64,000 bases of DNA, from assembly GCA_036971475.1 (NCBI GenBank), contig JBAIZL010000005.1, positions 66,857,655-66,921,654 of the forward strand. Direction: 5' to 3'. The translations under genes were made by a program, and so were the position numbers. Within the stretch, counting starts at the first letter, position 1, and every line of letters begins with the position of its first letter. Origin of the DNA: Prosapia bicincta. Taxonomy: Eukaryota > Arthropoda > Insecta > Hemiptera > Cercopidae. Positions 37,385 to 51,637 of the stretch are shown in pieces. The notes below the pieces were generated by a model, which had not been told where the DNA came from, made no database searches, and saw only the letters and a program-made list of their open reading frames with translations.

Positions 37385-40300
37385 CTTCTTTAGTAGCGAG
37401 TGGTTGTCACTAAGCGAGTAGGAATATGGTGCTAGGGGTGATCTTTGTGGTTGGACCAGGACCCATCTTCTAAGTACTGTGTCATGCCATGAGCTTTGCT
37501 AAACCTAATGTCTTTATTAGCGAGTGGTCGTCACTATGCGAGTAGGAATGTGGTGCTAAGGAGGATTTTGGTGGTTGGACCAGGACCCATCTTCTAAGTA
37601 CTGTGTCATGCCATGAGCTTTGCTAAACCTAATGTCTTCAGTAGCGAGTGGTCGTCACTATGCGAGTAGGAATATGGTGCTAAGGAGGATCTTTATGGTT
37701 GGACCAGGACCCATCATCTAAGTGCTGTATCATGCCATGAGCTTTGCTAAACCTAATGTCTTTAGCAGCGAGTGGTCGTCACTATGCGAGTAGGAATGTG
37801 GTGCTAAGGAGGATTTTGGTGGTTGGACCAGAACACATCTTCTAAGTGCTGTGTCATGCCATGAGCTTTGCTAAACCTAATGTCTTTGGTAGCAAGTGGT
37901 CGTCACTATGCGAGTAGGAATATGGTGCTTGGGAGGATCTTTGTGGTTGGACCCGGACCCATCTTCTAAGTACAGTGTCATGCCATGAGCTTTGCTAAAC
38001 CTAATGTCTTTAGCAGCGAGTGGTCGTCTCTATGCGAGTAGGAATATGGCGCTAAGGAGGATCTTTGTGGTTTTACCAGGACCCATCTTCTAAGTACTGT
38101 GTCATGCCATGAGCTTTGCTAAACCTAATGTCTTTAGTAGCGAGTGGTCTTCACAATGCGAATAGGAATATGGTGCTAGGGAGGATCTTTGTGGTTGGAC
38201 AAGGACCCATCTTCTAAATACTGTGTCATGCCATAAGTGGTCTTCACTATGCGAGTAGGAATATGGTGCTAGGGAGGATCTTTGTGGTTGGACCAGGACC
38301 CATCTTCTAAGTACTGTGTCATGCAATGAGCTTTGCTAAACCTAATGTCTTTAGTAGCGAGTGGTCGTCACTATGCGAGTAGGAATATGGTGCTTGGGAG
38401 GATCTTTGTGGTTGGACCAGGACCCATCTTCTAAGTACTGTGTCATGCCATGAGATTTGCTAAACCTAATGTCTTTTGTAGCGAGTGGTTGTCACTATGC
38501 GAGTAGGAATGTCGTGCTAGGAAAGATCTTTGTGGTTGGACCAGGACAAATCTTCTAAGTACTGTGTCATGCCATGAGCTTTGCTAAACCTAATGTCTTT
38601 AGCAGCGAGTGGTCGTCACTATACGAGTAGGAATGTGGTACTAGCTAGGATCATTGTGGTTGGACCAGGACCCATCTTCTAAGTACTGTGTCATGCCATG
38701 AGTGGTCGTCACTGTTCGAGTAGGAATATGGTGCTAGGGAGGATCTTTGTGGTTGGACCAGGACCCATCTTCTAAGTACTGTGTCATGCCATGAGCTTTG
38801 CTAAACCTAATGTCTTTATTAGCGAGTGGTCGTCACTATGCGAGTAGGAATGTGGTGCTAAGGAGGATTTTGGTGGTTGGACCAGGACCCATCTTCTAAG
38901 TACTGTGTCATGCCATGAGCTTTGCTAAACCTAATGTCTTCAGTAGCGAGTGGTCGTCACTATGCGAGTAGGAATATGGTGCTAAGGAGGATCTTTATGG
39001 TTGGACCAGGACCCATCATCTAAGTGCTGTATCATGCCATGAGCTTTGCTAAACCTAATGTCTTTAGCAGCGAGTGGTCGTCACTATGCGAGTAGGAATG
39101 TGGTGCTAAGGAGGATTTTGGTGGTTGGACCAGAACACATCTTCTAAGTGCTGTGTCATGCCATGAGCTTTGCTAAACCTAATGTCTTTGGTAGCAAGTG
39201 GTCGTCACTATGCGAGTAGGAATATGGTGCTTGGGAGGATCTTTGTGGTTGGACCCGGACCCATCTTCTAAGTACAGTGTCATGCCATGAGCTTTGCTAA
39301 ACCTAATGTCTTTAGCAGCGAGTGGTCGTCTCTATGCGAGTAGGAATATGGCGCTAAGGAGGATCTTTGTGGTTTTACCAGGACCCATCTTCTAAGTACT
39401 GTGTCATGCCATGAGCTTTGCTAAACCTAATGTCTTTAGTAGCGAGTGGTCTTCACAATGCGAATAGGAATATGGTGCTAGGGAGGATCTTTGTGGTTGG
39501 ACAAGGACCCATCTTCTAAATACTGTGTCATGCCATAAGTGGTCTTCACTATGCGAGTAGGAATATGGTGCTAGGGAGGATCTTTGTGGTTGGACCAGGA
39601 CCCATCTTCTAAGTACTGTGTCATGCAATGAGCTTTGCTAAACCTAATGTCTTTAGTAGCGAGTGGTCGTCACTATGCGAGTAGGAATATGGTGCTTGGG
39701 AGGATCTTTGTGGTTGGACCAGGACCCATCTTCTAAGTACTGTGTCATGCCATGAGATTTGCTAAACCTAATGTCTTTTGTAGCGAGTGGTTGTCACTAT
39801 GCGAGTAGGAATGTCGTGCTAGGAAAGATCTTTGTGGTTGGACCAGGACAAATCTTCTAAGTACTGTGTCATGCCATGAGCTTTGCTAAACCTAATGTCT
39901 TTAGCAGCGAGTGGTCGTCACTATACGAGTAGGAATGTGGTACTAGCTAGGATCATTGTGGTTGGACCAGGACCCATCTTCTAAGTACTGTGTCATGCCA
40001 TGAGCTTTGCTAAACCTAATGTCTTTAGTAGCGAGTGGTCGTCACTATGCGAGTAGGAATGTGATACTAGCTAGGATCTTTGTGGTTGTACCAGGACCCA
40101 TCTTCTAAGTACTGTGTCATGCCATGAGCTTTGCTAAACCTAATGTCTTTAGTAGCGAGTGGTCGTCACTATGCGAGTAAGAATGTGGTACTAGCTAGGA
40201 TCTTTGTGGTTGTACCAGGACCCATCTTCTAAGTGCTGTGTCATGCCATGAGATTTGCTAAACCTAATGTCTTTAGTAGCAAGTAGTCGTCATTATGCGA

Positions 40301-43300
40301 GTAGGAATATGGTGCTAGGGAGGATCTTTGTGGTTGGACCCGGACCCATCTTCTAAGTACAGTGTCATGCCATGAGCTTTGCTAAACCTAATGTCTTTAG
40401 CAGCGAGTGGTCGTCACTATGCGAGTAGGAATATGGCGCTAAGGAGGATTTTTGTGGTTGGACCAGGACCCATCTTCTAAGTACTGTGTCATGCCATGAG
40501 CTTTGCTAATCCTAATGTCTTCAGTAGCGAGCGGTCGTCACTATGCGAGTAGGAGTATGGTGCTAGAGAGGCTCTTTGTGGTTGAACCAGGACCCATTTT
40601 CTAAGTACTGTGTCATGCCATGAGCTTTGCTAAACCTAATGTCTTTAGTAGCGAGTGGTCGTCAGTATGCGAGTAGGAGTATGGTGCTAGAGAGGATCCT
40701 TGTTTTTGAACCAGGACCCAACTTCTAAGTACTGTGTCATGCCATGAGCTTTGCTAAACCTAATGTCTTTAGTAGCGAGTGGTCGTCACTATGCGAGTAG
40801 GAATATGGTGCTAGAGAGGCTCTTTGTGGTTGAACCAGGACCCATTTTCTAAGTACTGTGTCATGCCATGAGCTTTGCTAAACCTAATGTCTTTAGTAGC
40901 GAGTGGTCGTCACTATGCGAGTAGGAGTATGGTGCTAGAGAGGATCCTTGTTTTTGAACCAGGACCCATCTTCAAGTACCGTGTCATGCCATGTGCTTTG
41001 CTAAACCTAATGTCTTTAGTAGCGAGTGGTCGTCACTATGCGAGTAGGAATATGGTGCTAGGGAGGATCTTTGTGGTTGGACCAGGCCTCATCCTCTAAG
41101 TACTGTGTCATGCCATGAGCTTTGCTAAACCTAATGTCTTTAGTAGCGAGAGGTCGTCACTATGAGAGTAGGAATATGGTGCCAGGGAAGATCGTTGTGG
41201 TTGGACCAGGACCCATATTCTAAGAACTGTGTCATGCCATGAGCATCGCTAAACCTAATGTCTTTACTAGCGAGAGGTCGTCACTAGGCGAGTAGGTATA
41301 TGGTGCTAGGGAAGATCTTTGTGGTTGGACCAGGACCCATCTTCTAAGTACTGTGTCATGACATGAGCTTTGCTAAACCTACTGTCTTTAGTAACGAGAG
41401 GTCGTCACTATGCGAGTAGGTATATGGTGCTAGGGAAGATCTTTGTGGTTGGACCAATACCCATCTTCTAAGTACTGTGTCATGTCATGAGCTTTGCTAA
41501 AACTAATGTCTTTAGTAGCGAGAGGTCGTCACTATGCGAGTAGGTATATGGTGCTAGGGAAGATCTTTGTGGTTGGACCAGGACCCATCTTCTAAGTACT
41601 GTGTCATGACATGAGCTTTGCTAAACCTAATGTCTTTATTAGCGAGTGGTCGTCACTATGCGAGTAGGAATGTGGTGCTAAGGAGGATTTTGGTGGTTGG
41701 ACCAGGACCCATCTTCTAAGTACTGTGTCATGCCATGAGCTTTGCTAAACCTAATGTCTTTTGTAGCGAGTGGTCTTCATTATGCGAGTAGGAATATGGT
41801 GCTAGGGAGGGTCTTTGTGGTTGGACTAGGACCCATCTACTAAGTGCAGTGTCATGCCATAAGCTTTGCTAAACCTAATGTCTTCAGTAGCGAGTGGTCA
41901 TCACTATGCGAGTAGGAATATGGTGCTAAGGAAGATCTTCTGGTTGGACCAGGACTCATCTTCTAAGTACTGTGTCATGCCATGAGTGGTCGTCACTATG
42001 CGAGTAGGAATATGGTGCTAGGGGAGATCTTTGTGGTTGGACCAAGACCCATCTTCTAAGTACTGTGTCATGCCATCTGTGGTCGTCACTATGCGAGTAG
42101 GAATATGGTGCTAGGGAGGATCTTTGTGGTTGGACCAGGACCCATCTTCTAAGTACTGTGTCATGCCATGAGCTTTGCTAAACCTAATGTCTTTAGTAGC
42201 GAGTGGTCGTCACTATGCGAGTAGGAATATGGTGCTAGAGAGGCTCTTTGTGGTTGAACCAGGACCCATTTTCTAAGTACTGTGTCATGCCATGAGCTTT
42301 GCTAAACCTAATGTCTTTGGTAGCGAGTGGTCGTCAGTATGCGAGTAGGAGTATGGTGCTAGAGAGGATCCTTGTTTTTGAACCAGGACCCAACTTCTAA
42401 GTACTGTGTCATTCCATGAGCTTTGCTAAACCTAATGTCTTTAGTAGCGAGTGGTCGTCACTATGCGAGTAGGAATATGGTGCTAGAGAGGCTCTTTGTG
42501 GTTGAACCAGGACCCATTTTCTAAGTACTGTGTCATGCCATGATCTTTGCTAAACCTAATGTCTTTAGTAGCGAGTGGTCGTCACTATGCGAGTAGGAGT
42601 ATGGTGCTAGAGAGGATCCTTGTTTTTGAACCAGGACCCATCTTCAAATACCGTGTCATGCCATGAGCTTTGCTAAACCTAATGTCTTTAGTAGCGAGTG
42701 GTCGTCACTATGCGAGTAGGAATATGGTGCTAGGGAGGATCTTTGTGGTTGGACCAGGCCTCATCCTCTAAGTACTGTGTCATGCCATGAGCTTTGCTAA
42801 ACCTAATGTCTTTAGTAGCGAGAGGTCGTCACTATGAGAGTAGGAATATGGTGCCAGGGAAGATCTTTGTGGTTGGACCAGGACCCATCTCCTAAGTACT
42901 GTGTCATGACATGAGCTTTGCTAAACCTACTGTCTTTAGTAGCGAGAGGTCGTCACTATGCGAGTAGGTATATGGTGCTAGGGAAGATCTTTGTGGTTGG
43001 ACCAGGACCCATCTTCTAAGTACTGTGTCATGACATGAGCTTTGCTAAACCTACTGTCTTTAGTAGCGAGAGGTCGTCACTATGCGAGTAGGTATATGGT
43101 GCTAGGGAAGATCTTTGTGGTTGGACCAGGACCCATCTTCTAAGTACTGTGTCATGACATGAGCTTTGCTAAACGTAATGTCCTTAGTAGCGAGTGGTCG
43201 TCACTATGCGAGTATGAATATGGTGCTTGGGAGGATCTTTGTGGTTGGACCAGGACCCATCTTCTAAGTACTGTGTCATGCCATGAGCTTTGCTAAACCT

Positions 43301-46300
43301 AATGTCTTTTGTAGCGAGTGGTCTTCATTATGCGAGTAGGAATATGGTGCTAGGGAGGGTCTTTGTGGTTGGACTAGGACCCATCTACTAAGTGCAGTGT
43401 CGTGCCATAAGCTTTGCTAAACCTAATGTCTTCAGTAGCGAGTGGTCATCACTATGCGAGTAGGAATATGGTGCTAAGGAAGATCTTCTGGTTGGACCAG
43501 GACCCATCTTCTAAGTACTGTGTCATGCCATGAGTGGTCGTCACTATGCGAGTAGGAATATGGTGCTAGGGGAGATCTTTGTGGTTGGACCAAGACCCAT
43601 CTTCTAAGTACTGTGTCATGCCATCTGTGGTCGTCACTATGCGAGTATTAATATGGTGCTAGGGAGGATCTTCGTGGTTGGACCAGGACCCATCTTCTAA
43701 GTACTGTGTCATGCCATGAGCTTTGCTAAACCTAATGTCTTTAGTAGCGAGTGGTCGTCACTAAGCAAGTAGGAATGTGGTGCTAGCGAGGATTTTTGTG
43801 GTTGGACCATTACCCATCTTCTAAGTGCTGTGTCATGCCATGAGCTTTGCTAAACCTTATGTCTTTAGTAGCAAGTGGTCGTCAGTATGCGAGTAGGAAT
43901 ATGGTGCCAGGGAAGATCATTGTGGTTGGACCAGGACCCATCTTCTAAGTACTGTGTCATGCCATGAGCTTTGCTAAACCTAATGTCTTTAGTAGCGAGT
44001 GGTCGTCACTATGCGAGTAGGAATATGGTGCCAGGGAAGATCTTTGTGGTTGGACCAGGACCCATCTTCTAAGTGCTGTGTCATGCCATGAGCTTTGCTA
44101 AACGTAATGTCCTTAGTAGCAAGTGGTCGTCATTATGCGAGTAGGAATGTGGTGCTAGCGAGGATTTTTGTGGTTGGACCATTACCCATCTTCTAAGTAC
44201 TGTGTCATGCCATCAGCTTTGCTAAACCTAATGTCTTTAGTAGCGAGTGGTCGTCACTATGCGAGTAGGAATATGGTGCCAGGGAAGATCTTTGTGGTTG
44301 GACCAGGACCCATCTTCTAAGTGCTGTGTCATGCCATGAGCTTTGCTAAACGTAATGTCCTTAGTAGCAAGTGGTCGTCATTATGCGAGTAGGAATATGG
44401 TGCTAGTGTGGGTCTTTGTGGTTGGACCAGGACCCATCTTCTAAGTGCAGTGTCATGACATAAGCTTTGCTAAACCTAATGTCTTCAGTAGCGAGTGGTC
44501 CTCACTATGCGAGTAGGAATACAGTGCTGGCAGGGATCTTTATGGTTGGACCCATCATCTAAATACTGTATCATGCCATGAGCTTTGCTAAACATAAGGT
44601 CTTTAGCAGCGAGTGGTCGTCACTATGCGAGTAGGAGTATGGTGCTAGTGCGGATCTTTGTGGTTGGACCAGGACCCATCTTCTAAGTACTGTGTCATGC
44701 CATGAGGTTTGCTATACCTAATGTCTTTAGTAGCGAGTAGTCGTCAATATGCGAGTAGGAATATGGTGCTAGAGAGGCTCTTTGTGGTTGAACCAGGACC
44801 CATTTTCTAAGTACTGTGTCATGCTATGAGCTTTGCTAAACCTAATGTCTTTAGTAGCGAGTGGTCGTCACTATGCGAGTAGGAATATGGTGCTAGAGAG
44901 GCTCTTTGTGGTTGAACCAGGACCCATTTTCTAAGTACTGTGTCATGCTATGAGCTTTGCTAAACCTAATGTCTTTAGTAGCGAGTGGTCGTCACTATGC
45001 GAGTAGGAGTATGGTGCTAGAGAGGATCCTTGTTTTTGAATCAGGACCCAACTTCTAAGTACTGTGTCATGCCATGAGCTTTGCTAAACCTAATGTCTTT
45101 AGTAGCAAGTGGTCGTCACTATGCGAGTAGGATTATGGTGCTAGGGAGGGTCTTTGTGGTTGGACCAGGACCCATCTACTAAGTGCAGTGTCATGCCATA
45201 AGCTTTGCTAAACCTAATGTCTTTAGCAGCGAGTAGTCCTCAATATGCGAGTAGGAATGTGTTGCTAAGGAGGATTTTGGTGGTTGGACCAGGACCCATC
45301 TTCTAAGTGCTGTGTCATGCTATGAGCTTTGCTAAACCTAATGTCTTTAGTAGCAAGTGGTCGTCATTATGCGAGTAGGAATATGGTGCTAGGAAGGATC
45401 TTTGTGGTTGGATCAGGACCCATCTTCTAAAAGCTGTGTCATGCCATGAGCTTTGCTAAACCTAATGTCTTTAGCAGCGAGTGGTCGTCACTATGCGAGT
45501 AGGGGTATGGTGCTAGTGGGGCTCTTTGTGGTTGGACCAGGACCCATCTTCTAAGTGCTGTGTCATGCCATGAGCTTTGCTAAACCTAATGTCTTTAGTA
45601 GCGAGTGGTCGTCATTATGCGAATAGGAATATGGTGCTAGGGAAGATCTTTGTGGTTGGACCAGGACCCATCTTCTAAGTACTGTGTCATGCCATGAGCT
45701 TTGCTAAACCTAATGTCCTTAGTAGCGAGTGGTCATAACTATGCTAGTAGGAATATGGTGCTAAGGAAGGTCTTCTGGTTGGACCAGGACCCATCTTCTA
45801 AGTACTGTGTCATGCCATAAGCTTTGCTAAACGTAATGTCTTTAGTAGCGAGTGGTCTTCACTATGCGAATAGGAATATGGTGCTAGGGGAGATCTTTGT
45901 GGTTGGACCTGTTCCCATCTTCTAAGTACTGTGTCAAGCCATGAGTGGTCGTCACTATGCGAATAGGAATATGGTGCTAGGGGAGATCTTTGTGGTTGGA
46001 CCAAGACCCATCTTCTAAGTACTGTGTCATGCCATCTGTGGTCGTCACTATGCGAGTAGGAATATGGTGCTAGGGAGGATCTTTGTGGTTGGACCAGGAC
46101 CCATCTTCTAAGTACTGTGTCATGCCATGAGCTTTGCTAAACCTTATGTCTTTAGTAGCAAGTGGTCGTCATTATGCGAGTAGGAATATGGTGCTAGTGT
46201 GGGTCTTTGTGGTTGGACCAGGACCCATCTTCTAAGTGCAGTGTCATGACATAAGCTTTGCTAAACCTAATGTCTTCAGTAGCGAGTGGTCCTCACTATG

Positions 46301-48510
46301 CGAGTAGGAATATAGTGCTAGCAGGGATCTTTGTGGTTGGACCCATCATCTAAATACTGTATCATGCCATGAGCTTTGCTAAACCTAAGGTCTTTAGCAG
46401 CGAGTGGTCGTCACTATGCGATTAGGAGTATGGTGCTAGTGCGGATCTTTGTGGTTGGACCAGGACCTTTCTTCTAAGTACTGTGTCATGCCATGAGCTT
46501 TGCTAAACCTAATGTCTTTAGCAGCGAGTGGTCGTCCCTATGCGAGTAGGAATAGGGTATTAAGGAGGATCTTTGTGGTTGGACCAGGAACCATCTTCTA
46601 AGTACTGTGTCATGCCATGAGCTTTGCTAAACCTAATGTCCTTATTAGCGAGTAGTCGTCAATATGCGAGTAGGAATATGGTGCTAGAGAGGCTCTTTGT
46701 GGTTGAACCAGGACCCATTTTCTAAGTACTGTGTCATGCTATGAGCTTTGCTAAACCTAATGTCTTTAGTAGCGAGTGGTCGTCACTATGCGAGTAGGAG
46801 AATGGTGCTAGTGAAGATCTTTGTGGTTGTACCAGGACCCATCTTCTAAGTACTGTGTCATGCCATGAGCTTTGCTAAACCTAATTTCTTTATTGGCGAG
46901 TGGTCGTCACTATGCGAGTAGGAATGTGGTGCTAAGGAGAATTTTGGTGGTTGGACCAGGACCCATCTTCTAAGTGCTGTGTCATGCCATGAGCTTTGCT
47001 AAACCTAATGTCTTTAGCAGCGAGTGGTCGTCACTATGCGAGTAGGAGTATGGTGCTAGTGAAGATCTTTGTGGTTGTACCAGGACCCATCTTCTAAGTA
47101 CTGTGTCATGCCATGAGCTTTGCTAAACCTAATTTCTTTATTAGCGAGTGGTCGTCACTATGCGAGTAGGAATGTGGTGCTAAGGAGAATTTTGGTGGTT
47201 GGACCAGGACCCATCTTCTAAGTGCTGTGTCATGCCATGAGCTTTGCTAAACCTAATGTCTTTAGCAGCGAGTGGTCCTCGTTATGCGAGTAGGAATATG
47301 GTGCTCGGGAGGATCTTTGTGGTTGGACCCGGACCCATCTTCTAAGTACAGTGTCATGCCATGAGCTTTGCTAAACCTAATGTCTTTAGCAGCGAGTGGT
47401 CGTCTCTATGCGAATAGGAATATGGTGCTAAGGAGGATCTTTGTGGTTGGACCAGGACCCATCTTCTAAGTACTGTGTCATGACATGAGCTTTGCTAAAC
47501 CTAATGTCCTTAGTAGCAAGTGGTCGTCACTATGCGAGTAGGAATATGGTGCTAGGGAGGATCTTTGTGGTTGGACCAGGCCCCATCTTCTAAGTACTGT
47601 GTCATGCCATGAGCTTTGCTAAAACTAATGTCTTAAGTAGCGAATGGTCGTCACAATGCGAGTAGGAGTATGGTGCTAGAGAGGATCTTTGTGGTTGGAC
47701 CAGGCCCCATCTTCTAAGTACTGTGTCATGCCATGAGCTTTGCTAAAACTAATGTCTTAAGTAGCGAATGGTCGTCACAATGCGAGTAGGAGTATGGTGC
47801 TAGAGAGGATCTTTGTGGTTGGACCAGGCCCCATCTTCTAAGTACTGTGTCATGCCATGAGCTTTGCTAAAACTAATGTCTTAAGTAGCGAATGGTCGTC
47901 ACAATGCGAGTAGGAGTATGGTGCTAGAGAGGATCTTTGTGGTTGGTCCAGGCCCCATCTTCTAAGTACTGTGTCATGCCATGAGCTTTGCTAAAACTAA
48001 TGTCTTAAGTAGCGAATGGTCGTCACAATGCGAGTAGGAGTATGGTGCTAGAGAGGATCTTTGTGGTTGGACCAGGCCCCATCTTCTAAGTACTGTGTCA
48101 TGCCATGAGCTTTGCTAAAATTAATGTCTTAAGTAGCGAATGGTCGTCACAATGCGAGTAGGAGTATGGTGCTAGAGAGGATCTTTGTGGTTGGACCAGG
48201 CCCCATCTTCTAAGTACTGTGTCATGCCATGAGCTTTGCTAAAACTAATGTCTTAAGTAGCGAATGGTCGTCACAATGCGAGTAGGAGTATGGTGCTAGA
48301 GAGGGTCTTTGTGGTTGGACCAGGCCCCATCTTCTAAGTACTGTGTCATGCCATGAGCTTTGCTAAAACTAATGTCTTAAGTAGCGAATGGTCGTCACAA
48401 TGCGAGTAGGAGTATGGTGCTAGGGAGGATCTTTGTGGTTGGACCAGGACCCAACTTCTAAGTACTGTGTCATGCCATGAGCTTTGCTAAACCTAATGTC
48501 TTAAGTAGAA
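37385..48510. repeat. 124-bp satellite array, about 90 units over 11.1 kb
   Basis: Unit begins AGCGAGTGGTCGTCACTATG, passes through GGTTGGACCAGGACCCATC and ends CTTTGCTAAACCTAATGTCTTTAGT. Standard spacing is 124 bases; recurrent shorter units of 93 bases lack 31 bases between two GAG words (for example near 38232, 38700, 39534, 41985 and 43535). Larger blocks are repeated: 37501-38700 recurs at 38803-40002 (1302-base offset), blocks near 40.5-41.2 kb recur 1672 bases later, and one near 41.76 kb recurs 1548 bases later. The right end (about 47.6-48.5 kb) is the most homogeneous. No frame stays open because 124 is not divisible by three. Confidence 0.97.
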
Positions 48511-49420
48511 ACAGAACGTATGGTATTGTTTATTCGCTTGGTTCATCATATTTTCTATGTTAACTTACTCTTTGTAAATATAAATGGCAATTAGCATGAA
48601 TTGTGAGTAAAACAAAATTATGAGTAATGCATATTTTTCCATACTAAGCTTATTCCGTTTAATCCAAAACCCCAAATAGTCCAGGTTAATAAGTTTCTAC
48701 TGTACATTCTATCAATAATTTGAACATACACAATATACTCAACATTTCTAAAAATTGATTTGTATTTATTATTTAGTTTAAATGTTCACCTTACAATTTT
48801 CTGCTTTCACAAAAGACCAAATGAGGTTGCTGTATAAATGATAAAAGAAAATTAATCCACAAACAAAACTTAAATTTTTGTTTACATCCCGTTTACATGA
48901 AAAATAATGAATCAAATATATTCGCAATTCATATTTAAGGGATTTTGGACTACTGGAAAAGCGAAATCACAAAGGCATTTTAAAGTGTAATCTTGAGCCT
49001 GCTCTCTGGAAACGTTGAAAGGTATTTCTGTAACTTTCATTTCCCGCTTTCGCAGACGCTGCTTTGATATCTGAAATAAAAAGATACGTTAGGAAAGACA
49101 GCTTCTACTCCCGCCCTCTCCACATTATCTCCATGACGCAAGCAATGCGTGCGTTTGACAGTGGATTCGTCTTGTTGCGCTGCAAGGGGACGGCAAACAG
49201 AGGGGCTCCGAGTAAATATTGTCTTCTGTTTCAAACGTACAATCACATACGTCTATAATGCCTGTGCAAACGTTTGTCTTACACTATACCGACTGTGTTT
49301 TAACACGTAAACATAGGAGAGCGTAGATTCTATTTAAACATTTCATATAATAATCTATTTCTATCTTAAGATTTAACCAGAATTATATTTATGTTATAAT
49401 TTAGAACCAGAACCTATAAC

Positions 49421-49423
<3 letters not shown>
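48511..49423. other. Intergenic, nothing recognised
   Basis: Short overlapping frames on both strands at 49037-49258 sit in a slightly GC-richer patch but share no recognisable domain. Confidence 0.5.

Positions 49424-49473
<50 letters not shown>
49424..49473. repeat. (TA)n microsatellite
   Basis: Pure TA tract. Confidence 0.95.
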
Positions 49474-49475
<2 letters not shown>

Positions 49476-50454
49476 ATATTTACAGCAAAATCTTTTGTTT
49501 ATTTCTCCATTTTAGTAATAATTAATCCAGGTGAATAAACTTCAATTGTTTCGTCTTGTGATTCCTAAAAATAAATTTAAAAAATTAAATGACTCATACA
49601 TTTAGAGACAATACAAACATAAACGCAACGTAACATGAAACACGAATCATATCCCATGTTATTCTAACCGAATTCTCTGTTCGTGTACCCAGTATAGTTG
49701 GGTAAACAAATTAATTCACTGTTACAACTCTAATACCATGTTCATAGCTTAAACGTTGTAACCACATCATTGTATTCAATTCAATGGTCCGCTACTATTT
49801 CCTTTATCAATAGATTTTTTGAAGTTAGCACACTTTAGGTTCTTTTTGTTAAACAATTATCATAACTAATATCGTAGCCTCATATTTAAATATCTATAAA
49901 TTAATGTATTTTACCAGAATCCAGTAACTCTTCTTAAATCAGGGTTAGTTTTATTATTTTAAATGTTTTATAGGATAATTGATTGTTGCCACTGTTTATG
50001 GTTTCCGATATTTTCTAGAGTGTTTTATACAAATAAAATAAAATTTGGGTTTCCTTTGATACCTTCTACCAAGCTGCGTTCGAGTTATTTAGGACTTAAG
50101 CATAAATAAAGAAGATTTTCGAGTGTAACTATTTTGTAAAATTATTGTTATTTTTCAATGCATTCAATTTATTTGCTCCTCAATTTTTTTAGACTACATA
50201 GATTTTGTCCAAATGTTCAGTCGTTTATAAAATAGGTTTTTATTAATCTATTCAAGTTCAAATACATTATTTGTAACCTATAGTGACCAGCGGTTGTGCT
50301 AGTAAGACCTATTGAAATATTTATTCAATAATTATAAATGTTAAAAATAATATGGCTCACTTATATTCAAACTGAGTGACGCCAACTTAACCATAGCCAG
50401 AAATCTATTACTTAAAGACTTATATGAAATTATTGCAATAATGGTAACTTATAT
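49474..50454. other. AT-rich intergenic, nothing recognised
   Basis: No supported feature. Confidence 0.6.
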
Positions 50455-50790
50455 AGGTTCCTTGCAATAATGAAGCGACACAAGGTATAGATAGAATGAG
50501 AATATATAGATCACCATCTGCATCACAAATTAGAATAAAATAATAAAAGTAAAGCTAATACATAACATACTAAGAAACAAAAATAATTCTCCATCACTAT
50601 ATGCTGTATAGAGAGGAAAATGAAAATCTCCAAGAAAATTATTTTCTATTTTGGCACTTATTATTGTTATTCTTTCCGTTTTATATAGGCTACATATTTC
50701 TAGTAATTGTAATTATAAGATAAACATAACTAAATCTCTCTCAGTAGAAATTGGATTTAAAATTTTTATTTCATATTACTTTTTTACTAA
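50455..50790. repeat. Dispersed repeat of unknown family, copy 2
   Basis: Diverged homologue, in the same orientation, of 32955-33310; the shared blocks are listed under that copy. Confidence 0.6.
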
Positions 50791-51637
50791 ATACAAGTTG
50801 AAAAATGAAATTTTTGAATGGGAGAAATAAACTTTTACACTAAATGTATTCATTCAGTATAAGTCTTTTCAGGTAAATTTAAATTTCGCATTATTTATAA
50901 GATTATACATGCAATATATTTGGCCTATACCGGCCAAAAAAGTAGGCCTATAGCTTTATATATTAGAAGCGACAAGTTTCCAATTTATTTAGTGAATTAG
51001 ACATTTATAGTTATATGGTTTTCCATCTAGAAATCAAAAGTAATTTATTACCATTCAAGTGTAGATCAGTTAGCAAACAAAATCCTCACTATACTTTTGT
51101 ATTCGGGACTCGAGGCTTCTTAAAATATTTACTCCAAAATTGAGATCTCTTTTCGCACGGTAGTAAGCAAAGCAGAGTGGAAAGAATGAAATTGGATTGC
51201 GACGTTTGTTGTAACAATGGCGGAAGAGGAACCGCTCTCATTGTCAATGTTGATCCATTGGAATTGAATCCTTGACTGTAGTGAATATGTATACTGTTGT
51301 TTAAAGGCACTAAGTGATGACTCTCGAATGGTGTCGGAAGTGTGTGAATGAGACAATCATACTCTTCAATGAGGGAATACATTTAACACGTTCGTATAAA
51401 CGAAGCCGTTGTCATTCAAGAGGGGCTGTTTCATCTCGTGTGAAGATGCTATTAAAGCAGTTGATTGTTGGTTCCGCTTTGCAGTGGAATCCTCTTGCCT
51501 ATTTATACATTCATTTCAACCTGTATGCAGAAAGAAAAGGTCAAAAGCCCTCTTTCTTCGTTCGCTATACAAAAGTATTTAATGTATGGCAAATCTTTTA
51601 AAACCTTTCTAAAGCTCACAATTATCTAAATGTATAT
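50791..51637. other. Intergenic, nothing recognised
   Basis: Overlapping frames on both strands at 51089-51601 sit in a patch of more mixed composition, but none resembles a known protein and their overlap argues that at most one could be real. Confidence 0.5.

Noticed and set aside
38102..46004. Several identical or similar 64-74-codon frames
   Set aside because: They are frames inside the 124-bp satellite and recur only because the units recur.
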